DNA of 64,000 nt. Origin: CBDBJK01 sp965206395 (GTDB lineage Bacteria; Chloroflexota; Dehalococcoidia; Lucifugimonadales; CATOSD01). Both the position numbers and the translations under genes were made by a program. Under the pieces are notes generated by a model that saw only the letters and a program-made list of their open reading frames with translations, had not been told where the DNA came from and searched no databases. Below are positions 1 to 8,170 of the stretch, one piece after another (within the stretch, counting starts at the first letter, position 1; each line of letters opens with the position of its first letter). Location: contig CBDBJK010000037.1 in assembly GCA_965206395.1 (NCBI GenBank), positions 62,001 to 126,000 of the forward strand, in the 5' to 3' direction.

Positions 1-2345
1 GTCGGCACACCCTTGCCCGAGTAAACGTCGAAAGGAGTGCTGCGCACCACCAAGTTGTGACGATCAATGATGAACTGGATTCTGGACGACGACACATCGG
101 CATCCACGACCAGGGCCAGGTCTCGATAGGACTCAGGGAAGCGGCTGGCGCTCTGATAGCGCCGCGCCGTCTGCGGCATCGCCTGATTCAGGGCTTCGAC
201 GTCGATCTCGAAAATCGCTACAGGGCTGCCCTCCAGGTCGAAGCTCTCCAGAACTTTGGGGTGGACTTCGCCTATTACGCCAATCGTGATGTCGTCATAC
301 ACCAGCCGCGCCGTCCTGCCGGGGTGCATCATGGAGACTTCGGACGGCTCGTACTTTACCTGGACTCCAACCTGACCGAACACCGATTCCAGCACACCCT
401 TCGCGTCGAAGAAGCCCATGTCCCCCTGGGGGGCTAACCACGACGTAGTGGAGCGAGGCCCCGACAACACGCCGACAAGCATCTCTTTCTCGTTGGGGAG
501 GTCTCTCTCCTTCGCTTCCTCTTTGGGCAGATATACGCGCCCTAGCTCGAATATCCTGATGCCATCGCTCTGGGATATGCGACGATTGGAAGCTAGCGTC
601 TCAAGCACGTTCCCCTTCAGGCTCGTCCTGAGATACTCGAAGTCGCCGCTCATAGGGTTGGCAATCCTCAGGGGCTCCGATGCGCCGTCCATGGCGTCAA
701 CCTTCTGAAGCGTATCAAGCGTGGTCAGCGAATAGGAGATGGTCTCGCGCATACCCGCAGAGGCAAGATGATCTTTGATGCTCTCCTTGAGCGCTCTGAG
801 CGGCTGAGGCTCGTGGTGTGGCACAGGGGCCGATAGCATCGTTGTCGGAATGGTGTCGTAGCCGACGACGCGCGCGACCTCTTCAATCAGGTCTTCCTCT
901 ATGGATATGTCCGAACGCCAGTAGGGGGCCTTCATCCAGAGGGTGTTGGCGCGTTCTGGAGCAGGCGCAGCCTCGACAGCCTCTATCAGGTCTATCAGCC
1001 CCGCCGGTTCTTTGGCGCGCTCGAAGCCCAACGAGTTCAGCACGCCTTCGACCCTGGACATGCTGTAGTCTACGCCGAGGACTTGCTTGATACGGCTGCG
1101 GCTTATCTTGACCACCGGAGGCTCTTTTCGCCCCGGATAGAGGTCTATTATGCCCTTGGCCGCCTTGCCTCCAGCAATCTCAAGTATAAGCTGAGTGGCT
1201 CTCCTCAAGCCCCGTTCGGCAAGCTCCGCCCGTATACCGCGCTCGAACCGGTAGGATGCGTCGGTATTCATCCTGAGCGCGGAGCGAGTGCGGCGAGTGT
1301 TTATGGCGTTGAAGTTGGCTGACTCTAGCAGCACCGACGTGGTATTCTCGTCCATCTCGCTGTTGGCCCCGCCCATGACTCCCGCAAGGCCAACGGCATC
1401 GTTAGAGTCTGCGATGGTGAGCATAGGCGGGTTCAGCGTGCGACGCTCGCCGTCCAGCGTCACAAGCGTCTCGCCGGGACGCGCGGCCCTCACGATGATC
1501 GTCTTGTCCCTGACGTTATCGTAATCGAACGCATGCAATGGTTGGCCGTACTCAAGCATGACGTAGTTGGTGATGTCCACGACGTTGTTGATGGGACGCT
1601 GCCCCGCATTGGTGAGGGCGTCTTGCATCCACTGGGGCGATGGGCCAATCTTGATTCCGGTTATGAGGCTCGCGGTGTAGCGATAGCACAAATCTGGGTC
1701 GGCAATCTCGATTCTGACCAGGTCTTCGATTGGAAGGCCTTCCTCTGGATAGGACAGGTCTGGCTCGGTCATTTGCTCGCCTGTGAGCGCGGCGACCTCG
1801 TGGGCGATGCCCAGCACAGAGAGGCAGTCAGGTCTGTTGGGAGTCACCTCGACATCGAGAACAGCATCGCCAAGGTAGTCCACAAGAGGCATGCCTACCG
1901 GAGCGTCGTCGTCGAGAACCAGGATGCCATCATGGTCTTCGCCAATGCCAAGCTCAAGCACGGAGCACACCATGCCCGCGGACTCTACGCCCCGTATCTT
2001 CGCCGCTTTCAGTTCCTCCACCTTGCCTGAGCGGGCGCTGTACAGCCGCGCGCCCTCTTTTGCGAAGGCAATTTTCTGTCCGGCGGCAACGTTGGGCGCG
2101 CCGCAGACGACGGTAGCCGTCTCGCCGTTGCCAAGCTCAAGGGTGGGCAGACTCAGGCGGTCAGCGTTGGGGTGGCTGTCCACCTTGAGAACGAGCGCGA
2201 CGAAAACCTTGTCCCTGTCCCAGTTGCCGCCAATCTCCTCGACCTCGCCAACCTCATTGCCCGCCATCGTCAGGCGGTGCGCAAGCTCATTCGGCGACAT
2301 CGACACGGGAACGTAGCTCTTGAGCCACGATAAGGGTATTTTCAT
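1..2345 (-). CDS. pheT: phenylalanyl-tRNA synthetase beta subunit, 3' end outside window
   Basis: Beta subunit of the alpha2-beta2 enzyme that charges tRNA-Phe in the cytoplasm. The start ATG gives MKIPLSWLKSYV, the usual PheT N-terminus, with GAGGT about 9 bases upstream. The OB-fold tRNA-binding domain follows (SAGMVCSVLELG), then VTPNRPDCLS near residues 155-165, typical of the family. The visible end, FDVYSGKGVP at about residue 772, is the start of the C-terminal FDX-ACB anticodon-binding domain, so only some 50-60 residues are missing. The frame is open to base 1. It is separated from pheS by an ATPase/PIN-like pair, which is unusual, since pheS and pheT normally adjoin. Confidence 0.96.
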   Translation of the reverse strand, partial: MKIPLSWLKSYVPVSMSPNELAHRLTMAGNEVGEVEEIGGNWDRDKVFVALVLKVDSHPNADRLSLPTLELGNGETATVVCGAPNVAAGQKIAFAKEGARLYSARSGKVEELKAAKIRGVESAGMVCSVLELGIGEDHDGILVLDDDAPVGMPLVDYLGDAVLDVEVTPNRPDCLSVLGIAHEVAALTGEQMTEPDLSYPEEGLPIEDLVRIEIADPDLCYRYTASLITGIKIGPSPQWMQDALTNAGQRPINNVVDITNYVMLEYGQPLHAFDYDNVRDKTIIVRAARPGETLVTLDGERRTLNPPMLTIADSNDAVGLAGVMGGANSEMDENTTSVLLESANFNAINTRRTRSALRMNTDASYRFERGIRAELAERGLRRATQLILEIAGGKAAKGIIDLYPGRKEPPVVKISRSRIKQVLGVDYSMSRVEGVLNSLGFERAKEPAGLIDLIEAVEAAPAPERANTLWMKAPYWRSDISIEEDLIEEVARVVGYDTIPTTMLSAPVPHHEPQPLRALKESIKDHLASAGMRETISYSLTTLDTLQKVDAMDGASEPLRIANPMSGDFEYLRTSLKGNVLETLASNRRISQSDGIRIFELGRVYLPKEEAKERDLPNEKEMLVGVLSGPRSTTSWLAPQGDMGFFDAKGVLESVFGQVGVQVKYEPSEVSMMHPGRTARLVYDDITIGVIGEVHPKVLESFDLEGSPVAIFEIDVEALNQAMPQTARRYQSASRFPESYRDLALVVDADVSSSRIQFIIDRHNLVVRSTPFDVYSGKGVP

Positions 2346-2374
2346 GTAGATTAACCTCGATTTACTGTTACAGT

Positions 2375-2860
2375 TTATGGCCCTTCGCGTTGGATGAACC
2401 CGCCGGGAGTCATGACTCTTAGCTGATGGTTACGGAGCATGGGGCCAGCAATATTCAACCACACCGGATTCTCTGTAACGAAATAATGTGCTTCTGAAAG
2501 TATGGCGTCAGTGAAAAAAGCTCTGTGCCTTTGCGGTATGCCAGGAAAATTCCTTCTCCCACCAGGCAATCTCGGTCTGATAATTAGTCCTTCGTCTTCC
2601 AAATGCTCAATCACTTGAAGGAGCAAGTTTTCCGTATAACCTTCCCTTCGGACTTCGCTGGAGTATTGAGCTTGAATTCCCTGTGTCAGGATAATTTTGT
2701 GATTACCGTCTCTTATGATAGCGTATAATCCAGGGTCGTCCTGAGCAGATGAATCGACAGTCTCTTCATCCGTGGCTAGTGCATTGAATACCTCTGGGGT
2801 AATATCTCTAAAGAACCTGTGAAAATTGAGCACAAGCCTTTTTGGTGCTGAAGATGACAA
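2375..2860 (-). CDS. PIN-like domain protein, partner of the upstream ATPase
   Basis: 161 residues from a TTG start 4 bases after the ATPase stop; no ATG fits better. The middle (KIILTQGIQAQYSSEVRREG) and the end (FTDAILSEAHYFVTENPVWL, then RVMTPGGFI) follow the PIN_3 pattern, in which acidic residues at the helix before VT.D/N, and a final TP.EF, close the nuclease fold. The first metal-binding Asp usually seen in VLDTN is replaced (RLVLNFHR), so activity is uncertain. Visibly more AT-rich than pheS and pheT. The tight coupling to an SMC/OLD-like ATPase suggests a two-gene defence or toxin-like unit. The family assignment is inference by eye. Confidence 0.6.
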   Translation of the reverse strand: MSSSAPKRLVLNFHRFFRDITPEVFNALATDEETVDSSAQDDPGLYAIIRDGNHKIILTQGIQAQYSSEVRREGYTENLLLQVIEHLEDEGLIIRPRLPGGRRNFPGIPQRHRAFFTDAILSEAHYFVTENPVWLNIAGPMLRNHQLRVMTPGGFIQREGP

Positions 2861-2864
2861 AGAC

Positions 2865-3932
2865 CTACGCCTCCGGCAAGCCTTTGACCCACTCGCTCAG
2901 GAGCTTTCGTTCCACCCGCGAGAAAGAAGGAATCCAGCCCTTGATATAGCCCCTCTTGTTCAACGGAAGTCTCTTGACGACTGTACCTGTGGCCTTCTTC
3001 TTTTCGACGTGATATACCGCTATCTGGTCGGGTTTTAGCCATCCTTTCTGAATGGCGTACCCGATGGCTTGAATCATGAACAGGCCATGTGTAGTAGCGA
3101 TAATCTGCTTGTCCTCTTTGATAGCCTCGGCGAACATTTCCAGCGCGTCTATCTGCGCCTGAGGGTGAAGGCTTATCTCAGGCTCCTCGATCATTAACAG
3201 GCTGCCCTCTGGCGACCAGAAAAGCTGAGTAATGACCGTCAGGATTTGTCTGGCTCCTGAACTAGACAGAGCGAGATTGATAGGCACATCAAGCTCGCTG
3301 TCCAGATAATCAGAACCTGCAGCATTACCCCCTCGAATTCCTGCCTTCAGTCCACCGATCCCGAATCGAGTTGCCCATCGGACAATCTTGGATTCGATAT
3401 TTTCGTGTTCCCTTGCCCCAAAGATTATACCTAATACAATGATTAGGTCTTGCCCATGTATTCCTACCCACTGAGGATTGGAACCTGCATTAGTTGTATA
3501 GGAAATGTCCCCTCTCACTGAAGAAATCATAAAAGTCTTGGGTTGGAATTCCTCTGATACCAGTTTTCCTATCACGATCGGTATGTCGCCAGGAGTTGAA
3601 AATTCGTTAAGACCCACTATGTAGACCCGCTCGCCACCGCCTCTGCCAACGCGTAGCCTGTAACCCACGTCAGGGGCGGGGATTTCAGAGAAGTGGACAT
3701 CAATTATCCCATCAGTGCCGTTTGGTTTGTGTATAATATCTCCCCAATTCCTAGCGGGGAGGCTTGCCGATTGACCTGATATTCCGTCTTGCGCAGCTAC
3801 TCCAATTGCCTCCAAAATGCTCGACTTGCCGCCACCGTTGGGGCCGACGAGGAATGTCAAAGGCTTTAGCTCAAGGTCGACGCCCGGCTCGCCTATGCTT
3901 TTGAAGTTTTGGATTGTAACTCGGTTTAACAT
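2865..3932 (-). CDS. AAA family ATPase, RecF/OLD-like (AAA_15/AAA_21 type)
   Basis: 355 residues. N-terminal strand and Walker A (LNRVTIQNFKSIGEPG, then FLVGPNGGGKSSILEAIG, residues about 28-45); ABC-like signature LALSSSGARQIL near 225; Walker B with catalytic glutamate LLMIEEPEISLHPQ near 250; switch region IIATTHGLFMIQAI. This layout is that of single-chain SMC-like ATPases found in defence operons and in predicted ATPase-nuclease pairs. It starts 12 bases after the pheS stop and is followed at 4 bases by the PIN-like gene; both lie inside the pheS-pheT operon and probably share its transcript. More AT-rich than its neighbours, which fits acquisition. Substrate unknown. Confidence 0.85.
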   Translation of the reverse strand: MLNRVTIQNFKSIGEPGVDLELKPLTFLVGPNGGGKSSILEAIGVAAQDGISGQSASLPARNWGDIIHKPNGTDGIIDVHFSEIPAPDVGYRLRVGRGGGERVYIVGLNEFSTPGDIPIVIGKLVSEEFQPKTFMISSVRGDISYTTNAGSNPQWVGIHGQDLIIVLGIIFGAREHENIESKIVRWATRFGIGGLKAGIRGGNAAGSDYLDSELDVPINLALSSSGARQILTVITQLFWSPEGSLLMIEEPEISLHPQAQIDALEMFAEAIKEDKQIIATTHGLFMIQAIGYAIQKGWLKPDQIAVYHVEKKKATGTVVKRLPLNKRGYIKGWIPSFSRVERKLLSEWVKGLPEA

Positions 3933-3944
3933 CTTTTGAAAACC

Positions 3945-5000
3945 TTAAAACTGCTTCAAAAAACGCAGGTCGTTGGAGTAGAAAAGGCGTATGTCGTCGA
4001 TGCCATACTTTAGCATTGCGATACGCTCCGGCCCCATGCCGAAGGCGAAACCTGTGTAGATGTTGGGGTCGTAGCCCGCTGCCCCCAGCACCTTGGGATG
4101 CACCATGCCCGCGCCCATTATCTCTATCCAGCCGGTGTCGCTGCATATGCGGCAGCCTTTGCCTGAGCAGGCGAAGCAGTCTATCGACATGTCCACGCCC
4201 GGCTCGACAAACGGGAAGTAGTCGCAGCGAAAACGCACCTGCCGCTCCTGCCCGAATATGCGGCGGGCGAACTCGAATAGCGTCCCTTTGAGATCCGCGA
4301 AGGTGATGCCTCTGTCTACAGCCAGACCCTCAACCTGGTAGAAATGCCATTCGTGGGTTGCGTCGGTGGCCTCATAGCGATAGCACTTGCCTGGCACTAT
4401 AACGCGCACGGGCGGACTCTGTTTCTCCATGATGCGGGCCTGCATCGGCGAGGTGTGCGTGCGAAGGAGCATCGGGGTTTCGCCGTTCTCGTCGGTGTAG
4501 TCAACCCATAAGGTGTTCCACATATCCCTCGCCGGATGGTCTTTCGGGATGTTGAGCATCTCGAAGTTGTAGTGGTCCCACTCGACCTCTGGCCCCTCGA
4601 CGACCTGGAAGCCCATAGAAGAAAAGGCGTCACATATCTCCCGCACGATGCGCGTCGTGGGATGCAACCCTCCCGGTGGTGCGGGCCAACCGGGAAGAGT
4701 CACGTCGATGGCGTCGCTCTCTGACAGGTCGGCGACTGCGGCATCTTTCAGGGCCTGTTCACGCAGCGTGAGGCTGTCCTCAAGCGTCGCCTTGGCCTCG
4801 TTAGCCGCCGCACCTATGCTTCGGCGTTCGTCAGGCGACAACGAGCCGACACCACGAAGAATCTGCGTAAGTTGCCCCCGGCGTCCCATATACGCGATGC
4901 GCCACTCCTCAAGCTGCTCTAGGCTGTCTATGGAACCAAGCTCATCAAGCGCTTTCGACTTGACCTCTTCGACACTGCCAACACTGGCTTCATCAGTCAT
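3945..5000 (-). CDS. pheS: phenylalanyl-tRNA synthetase alpha subunit
   Basis: Catalytic alpha subunit, 351 residues, usual length. N-terminal coiled-coil arm (about 1-90) that binds tRNA, then the class II core: FQVVEGPEVEWDHYNFEMLN with the motif around residue 130-150, THTSPMQAR (motif 2 entry), FYQVEGLAVD, and the motif 3 block GMGPERIAMLKYGIDDIR near the C-terminus. The start ATG follows a GAGGTAATAA stretch. First gene of a minus-strand operon that should continue to pheT but is interrupted by the ATPase/PIN-like pair. Divergent from comEA; an AT-rich region with two TATAAT-like boxes lies just upstream, near 5020-5045. Confidence 0.98.
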   Translation of the reverse strand: MTDEASVGSVEEVKSKALDELGSIDSLEQLEEWRIAYMGRRGQLTQILRGVGSLSPDERRSIGAAANEAKATLEDSLTLREQALKDAAVADLSESDAIDVTLPGWPAPPGGLHPTTRIVREICDAFSSMGFQVVEGPEVEWDHYNFEMLNIPKDHPARDMWNTLWVDYTDENGETPMLLRTHTSPMQARIMEKQSPPVRVIVPGKCYRYEATDATHEWHFYQVEGLAVDRGITFADLKGTLFEFARRIFGQERQVRFRCDYFPFVEPGVDMSIDCFACSGKGCRICSDTGWIEIMGAGMVHPKVLGAAGYDPNIYTGFAFGMGPERIAMLKYGIDDIRLFYSNDLRFLKQF

Positions 5001-5154
5001 TTATTACCTCATGTATGCCATTATATACAGCTATTTGCACTATTATAGGATTGGCTTCCGAAGGCGGTCAAGGAGTCAGGATAACGCCCTGATGTTGACA
5101 GCGAACCGACGCGGGCCTATATTCTCGCTAATCGGATACTCGCAAGGTCTATCG

Positions 5155-5706
5155 ATGAAGGCAGCTTCACAAATAGCTCTGGTGTTGGCGATAGTGATTG
5201 GCGTCGCCGGGGGAACGTATTATCTCGTCCAGAATTCGCCCTCCAACGACGGCGTGCAATTGATCTTGCCCGCCGATACCCCGACACCGAGCGTTACGTT
5301 CAAGGTCTACGTAAGCGGCGCGGTGCGAAATCCAGGAGTGTACACGCTCAAAGAAGAAGACCGCCTCGAAGACGCTATCAAGGTTTCCGGAGGCCCCACT
5401 GAAGATGCCGACCTTGAAGCCGTGAACCTCTCAGCAAGGCTGAAAGACGAAGACCACTGGCGCATTCCAAGGCTGGGCGATGAGATATCGCAGGAGACTT
5501 CGACAGTCCAGGGGGCTAACCTGTCGGGCAAAATCAATATCAACTCGGCTGACATCGAGACGCTCAAGAGACTGACTGGCATAGGCGACGCTAAAGCTCA
5601 AGCGATCATAAGCTACCGTGAGACGAACGGCCCTTTCTCAAGCATTGAGGAGCTTGTTAACGTGAGCGGTATCGGCGACAAGACCCTAGTGGTCCAACAT
5701 CATTGA
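5155..5706 (+). CDS. comEA: ComEA-like helix-hairpin-helix DNA-binding protein, C-terminus replaced by IS630 insertion
   Basis: Membrane-anchored DNA receptor of the natural transformation apparatus. ATG at 5155 gives a membrane helix (residues about 5-24), a linker, a SLBB domain (VTFKVYVSGAVRNPGVY) and a ComEA helix-hairpin-helix pair (KININSADIETLKRLTGIG ... ELVNVSGIGDKTL). The IS630 element enters at the TA of codon 178. The present reading ends DKTLVVQHH, using IS bases for the last five residues (QHH and the two Val codons are partly shared). Removing the element and one TA gives DKTLVVFRDMIEAR with a stop at 6970-6972, 188 residues. As only the last residues change, the protein may still work. 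comEC follows after mscS. The longer upstream open frame overlaps pheS and is ignored. Confidence 0.88.
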   Translation: MKAASQIALVLAIVIGVAGGTYYLVQNSPSNDGVQLILPADTPTPSVTFKVYVSGAVRNPGVYTLKEEDRLEDAIKVSGGPTEDADLEAVNLSARLKDEDHWRIPRLGDEISQETSTVQGANLSGKININSADIETLKRLTGIGDAKAQAIISYRETNGPFSSIEELVNVSGIGDKTLVVQHH

Positions 5707-5773
5707 AATGAATACCATGATAGTCATTGTTCCTCTTGGGGGTTCAATCGTAACGTTGAACCGAGGAGGAACC

Positions 5774-6349
5774 ATGATGTCTACCAAGAAGTACCGTATC
5801 AGACTGACTACCGACGAACAACAGGAACTCAACGCCTTGGTCTCACGCGGTCGGGCTGCGGCGTACAAACAGACCCATGCGCGCATTCTGCTGATGAGCG
5901 ATGAGTCACGCTCGGACGGGGGAATGAAGGACGCGGACATCACCAGCGCGCTCGGTGTGGGACAGTCAACGGTCGAGCGAATACGCAAGCGCTGTGTGGA
6001 GGAGGGGGTCGAGTCTGCGCTGAATCGCAAAAAGCAACTGCGTCGGCGTCAAAAGAGACTGGACGGCGAAGGTGAAGCACGGTTGATAGCGATGGCCTGC
6101 GGGGAACCGCCGGAGGGGCGTGCCAGTTGGACCCTGAAGCTGTTGGCTGACCAGTTGGTCGAGTGTGAGATAGTCGGGACCATTAGCACCGAGACGGTTC
6201 GCCAGGCGCTTAAAAAAAAACGAACTGAAGCCGTGGCTGAAGCAGAGTTGGTGCATCCCGCCCGGTCAGAGCGCGGAGTTTGTGTGCGCGATGGAAGACG
6301 TGATGGAAGACGTACTGGAGGTCTACCAACGGCCGTACGATGGGAATGA
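5774..6349 (+). CDS. IS630 transposase, first frame (helix-turn-helix part)
   Basis: N-terminal half of the transposase. ATG at 5774 (a second ATG follows at once), preceded by GAGGAGGAA. Holds the HTH domains that bind the IS ends: DITSALGVGQSTVERIRKR near residues 56-74, and STETVRQALKKK near 140-150. At nine A residues (6212-6220) the useful reading leaves this frame: after ALKK the family sequence NELKPWLKQSWCIPP continues in the frame of the second ORF. The residues after 6220 in this frame are therefore probably not part of the working protein. Confidence 0.8.
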   Translation: MMSTKKYRIRLTTDEQQELNALVSRGRAAAYKQTHARILLMSDESRSDGGMKDADITSALGVGQSTVERIRKRCVEEGVESALNRKKQLRRRQKRLDGEGEARLIAMACGEPPEGRASWTLKLLADQLVECEIVGTISTETVRQALKKKRTEAVAEAELVHPARSERGVCVRDGRRDGRRTGGLPTAVRWE

Positions 6350-6932
6350 GGTTCTGGTGTGCATGGATGAGACGAGCAAACAGCAAGTCAAGGAGACGCG
6401 AGTGCCGCGTCCCGCAGCGCCCGGCTTATCGGCGGCATACGACTACGAATACGAGCGCAATGGAGTGAGCAGCCTGTTCATGCTGTTTGCACCGTTGGAC
6501 GGATGGTGCCGAGTCGAAGTCAGAGAGCGTCGCACGAAGGTGGACTGGGCGCATGTGATAAAGAAACTGGTCGACGAGGACTACCCTGACAGAGACCGGA
6601 TCGTGCTGGTAATGGACAATCTCAACACTCACAAGCTGTCCTCGCTATACGAGGCATTCGAGCCTGCTGAGGCGAGGCGTATAGCTGAGCGACTGGAGAT
6701 ACACTACACTCCCAAACACGGGAGTTGGTTGAATATGGCGGAGATAGAGATCGGTGTGCTGGCTCGACAGTGCCTGGACCGACGGATTGCCAATCAAGAC
6801 ATCCTGCGCGGCGAGGTCAATGCTTGGCAGAATCAACGCAACCGGGATGTGATACGAGTGGATTGGCGCTTCACTACCGAGGATGCGCGCATCAAGCTAA
6901 AGTCACTCTACCCATCAATACAAAAACGTTGA
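6282..6932 (+). CDS. IS630 transposase, second frame (DDE catalytic part)
   Basis: C-terminal half, the DDE nuclease domain: VLVCMDET (first Asp), RIVLVMDNLNTH (second Asp), and HGSWLNMAEIEIG (Glu), spaced as in IS630. The family sequence in this frame begins at 6219, well before the first ATG at 6282, so the real product is probably a fusion with the first ORF made by slippage on the A9 tract at 6212-6220; loss of one A restores one frame. It may equally be an inactivating frameshift. Stops 5 bases before the right inverted repeat end. Confidence 0.85.
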   Translation: MCAMEDVMEDVLEVYQRPYDGNEVLVCMDETSKQQVKETRVPRPAAPGLSAAYDYEYERNGVSSLFMLFAPLDGWCRVEVRERRTKVDWAHVIKKLVDEDYPDRDRIVLVMDNLNTHKLSSLYEAFEPAEARRIAERLEIHYTPKHGSWLNMAEIEIGVLARQCLDRRIANQDILRGEVNAWQNQRNRDVIRVDWRFTTEDARIKLKSLYPSIQKR

Positions 6933-7002
6933 ACCACTAGTCGTGTTTCGGGACATGATAGAAGCGCGCTGATACGTCAGCGGTAAACATTCGCGGAGGT
7001 AG

Positions 7003-8163
7003 ATGATGCTACCGGACTTCATAATTGACTCTGAGCTATGGGGACCGCTCTTTGCCCTCGGAGTTTTCGTCGCTCTGCTGTTTGTAGCGGGCGTAGCGAA
7101 CCTTGTTCTGAGGTTCATCACGAGACGTGCCCAGCGTCGCTCCTCCGCAGGGTTAGCCGTTGCGATACTAGGGATAGTCCGCGGCCCACTGGTGCTTTTC
7201 CTGGTGGTGCTGGGCCTGTTCCTGGGCTTCCTAACCCTCACAGGGCTAACTTCGCCCTCCTTTGAGGTCATATCAACCTGGGACGCCTCGGTCGGCAAGG
7301 GCTGGCTCGTGATAATAATCGTTCTGATAACCTATGTAGTCTCGAAGCTGGTAGACGCGCTCATATCGTGGTACGCGCACAACATGGCCGTCCGCACCGA
7401 AACCGACCTTGATGACAAGCTGATGCGTCCCATCAAGCGAGTTCTTCCAATCATCATATTCTTGATCGGTGGGATGATCGCCCTGGACAGCGCGGGGATT
7501 TCGATAAGCCCGTTGCTCGCGGGTCTCGGCATCGCTGGCCTTGCTGTGGCACTCGCCGTTCAGCCGACGCTCAACAACTTCCTGTCGGGAACCTACATTG
7601 TCGCCGAGGGCATATTGAAGGAGGGCGACTACATCGAGCTTGAGGGCGGGCCTTCCGGCTACGTAATGGAGGTGGGATGGCGGAGCACTAAGCTGCGAAG
7701 CATGATGAACAACCTGGTAATTATCCCCAACTCAAGGGTGGTCGACAGCGTTATCATCAATCTGTTCGGCCCTACGCCCGCGATGAACATCATCGTCTAC
7801 GGCGGAGTGAGCTATGATTCTGATCTTGCCGCCGTGGAGCGCATCGCCGTGGACGCCTCAACCCAGGTGGTCAATGAGTCGAAGTACGGCGTCAACGAGG
7901 TTGAGCCTTTCTTTGGATTCGAGGAGTTCGGCGAATCCAACGTCACCTTCTGGATATTCGTGCAGGCTACCGACCGCACGGGCAGCTTCATCCTGACGAG
8001 CGAGCTTGTCAAGGGAATCCACGCTCGCTTCAGGAAAGAGGGCATCGAGATAAACTACCCGATGCGCAAGCTGATATATCCGTCTGCCAACGGCCACATT
8101 CCAAAAGTCCCGACGCCTCCGCCATTCGTCGAGCGACCCGGCGGGGATGCGGAGGGCGAATAG
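7003..8163 (+). CDS. small-conductance mechanosensitive channel, MscS family
   Basis: 386-residue membrane channel that releases solutes on osmotic downshock. ATG at 7003 after GGAGGTAG. Hydrophobic segments lie at about residues 10-35, 50-80 and 90-115, then the pore helix region LLAGLGIAGLAVALAVQPTL (about 165-185), followed by the MscS beta domain (GDYIELEGGPSGYVMEVG, NNLVIIPNSRVVDSV). Placed between comEA and comEC, 8 bases before comEC, so probably co-transcribed with them; a link to competence is not known. A short charged tail follows the alpha-beta domain. Confidence 0.93.
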   Translation: MMLPDFIIDSELWGPLFALGVFVALLFVAGVANLVLRFITRRAQRRSSAGLAVAILGIVRGPLVLFLVVLGLFLGFLTLTGLTSPSFEVISTWDASVGKGWLVIIIVLITYVVSKLVDALISWYAHNMAVRTETDLDDKLMRPIKRVLPIIIFLIGGMIALDSAGISISPLLAGLGIAGLAVALAVQPTLNNFLSGTYIVAEGILKEGDYIELEGGPSGYVMEVGWRSTKLRSMMNNLVIIPNSRVVDSVIINLFGPTPAMNIIVYGGVSYDSDLAAVERIAVDASTQVVNESKYGVNEVEPFFGFEEFGESNVTFWIFVQATDRTGSFILTSELVKGIHARFRKEGIEINYPMRKLIYPSANGHIPKVPTPPPFVERPGGDAEGE

Positions 8164-8170
8164 ATAGAGG

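Larger units (their letters stand above)
5689..6937 (+). mobile_element. IS630-family insertion sequence inserted in comEA
   Basis: 1249 bp bounded by imperfect inverted repeats: the left end reads GTGGTCCAACATCATTG, the complement of the right end reads GTGGTTCAACGTTTTTG. The target dinucleotide TA is duplicated at 5687-5688 and 6938-6939, as expected for the IS630/Tc1/mariner group. The element carries one transposase split over two overlapping frames. Precise removal restores the comEA reading frame. Confidence 0.93.

Noticed and set aside
57..2316. Chain of plus-strand open frames over the first 2.3 kb
   Set aside because: All are antisense to pheT, whose minus-strand frame is open throughout and carries clear family motifs.
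4648..5154. N-terminal extension of comEA
   Set aside because: It overlaps pheS in antisense, and the membrane anchor expected at the ComEA N-terminus starts right at ATG 5155.
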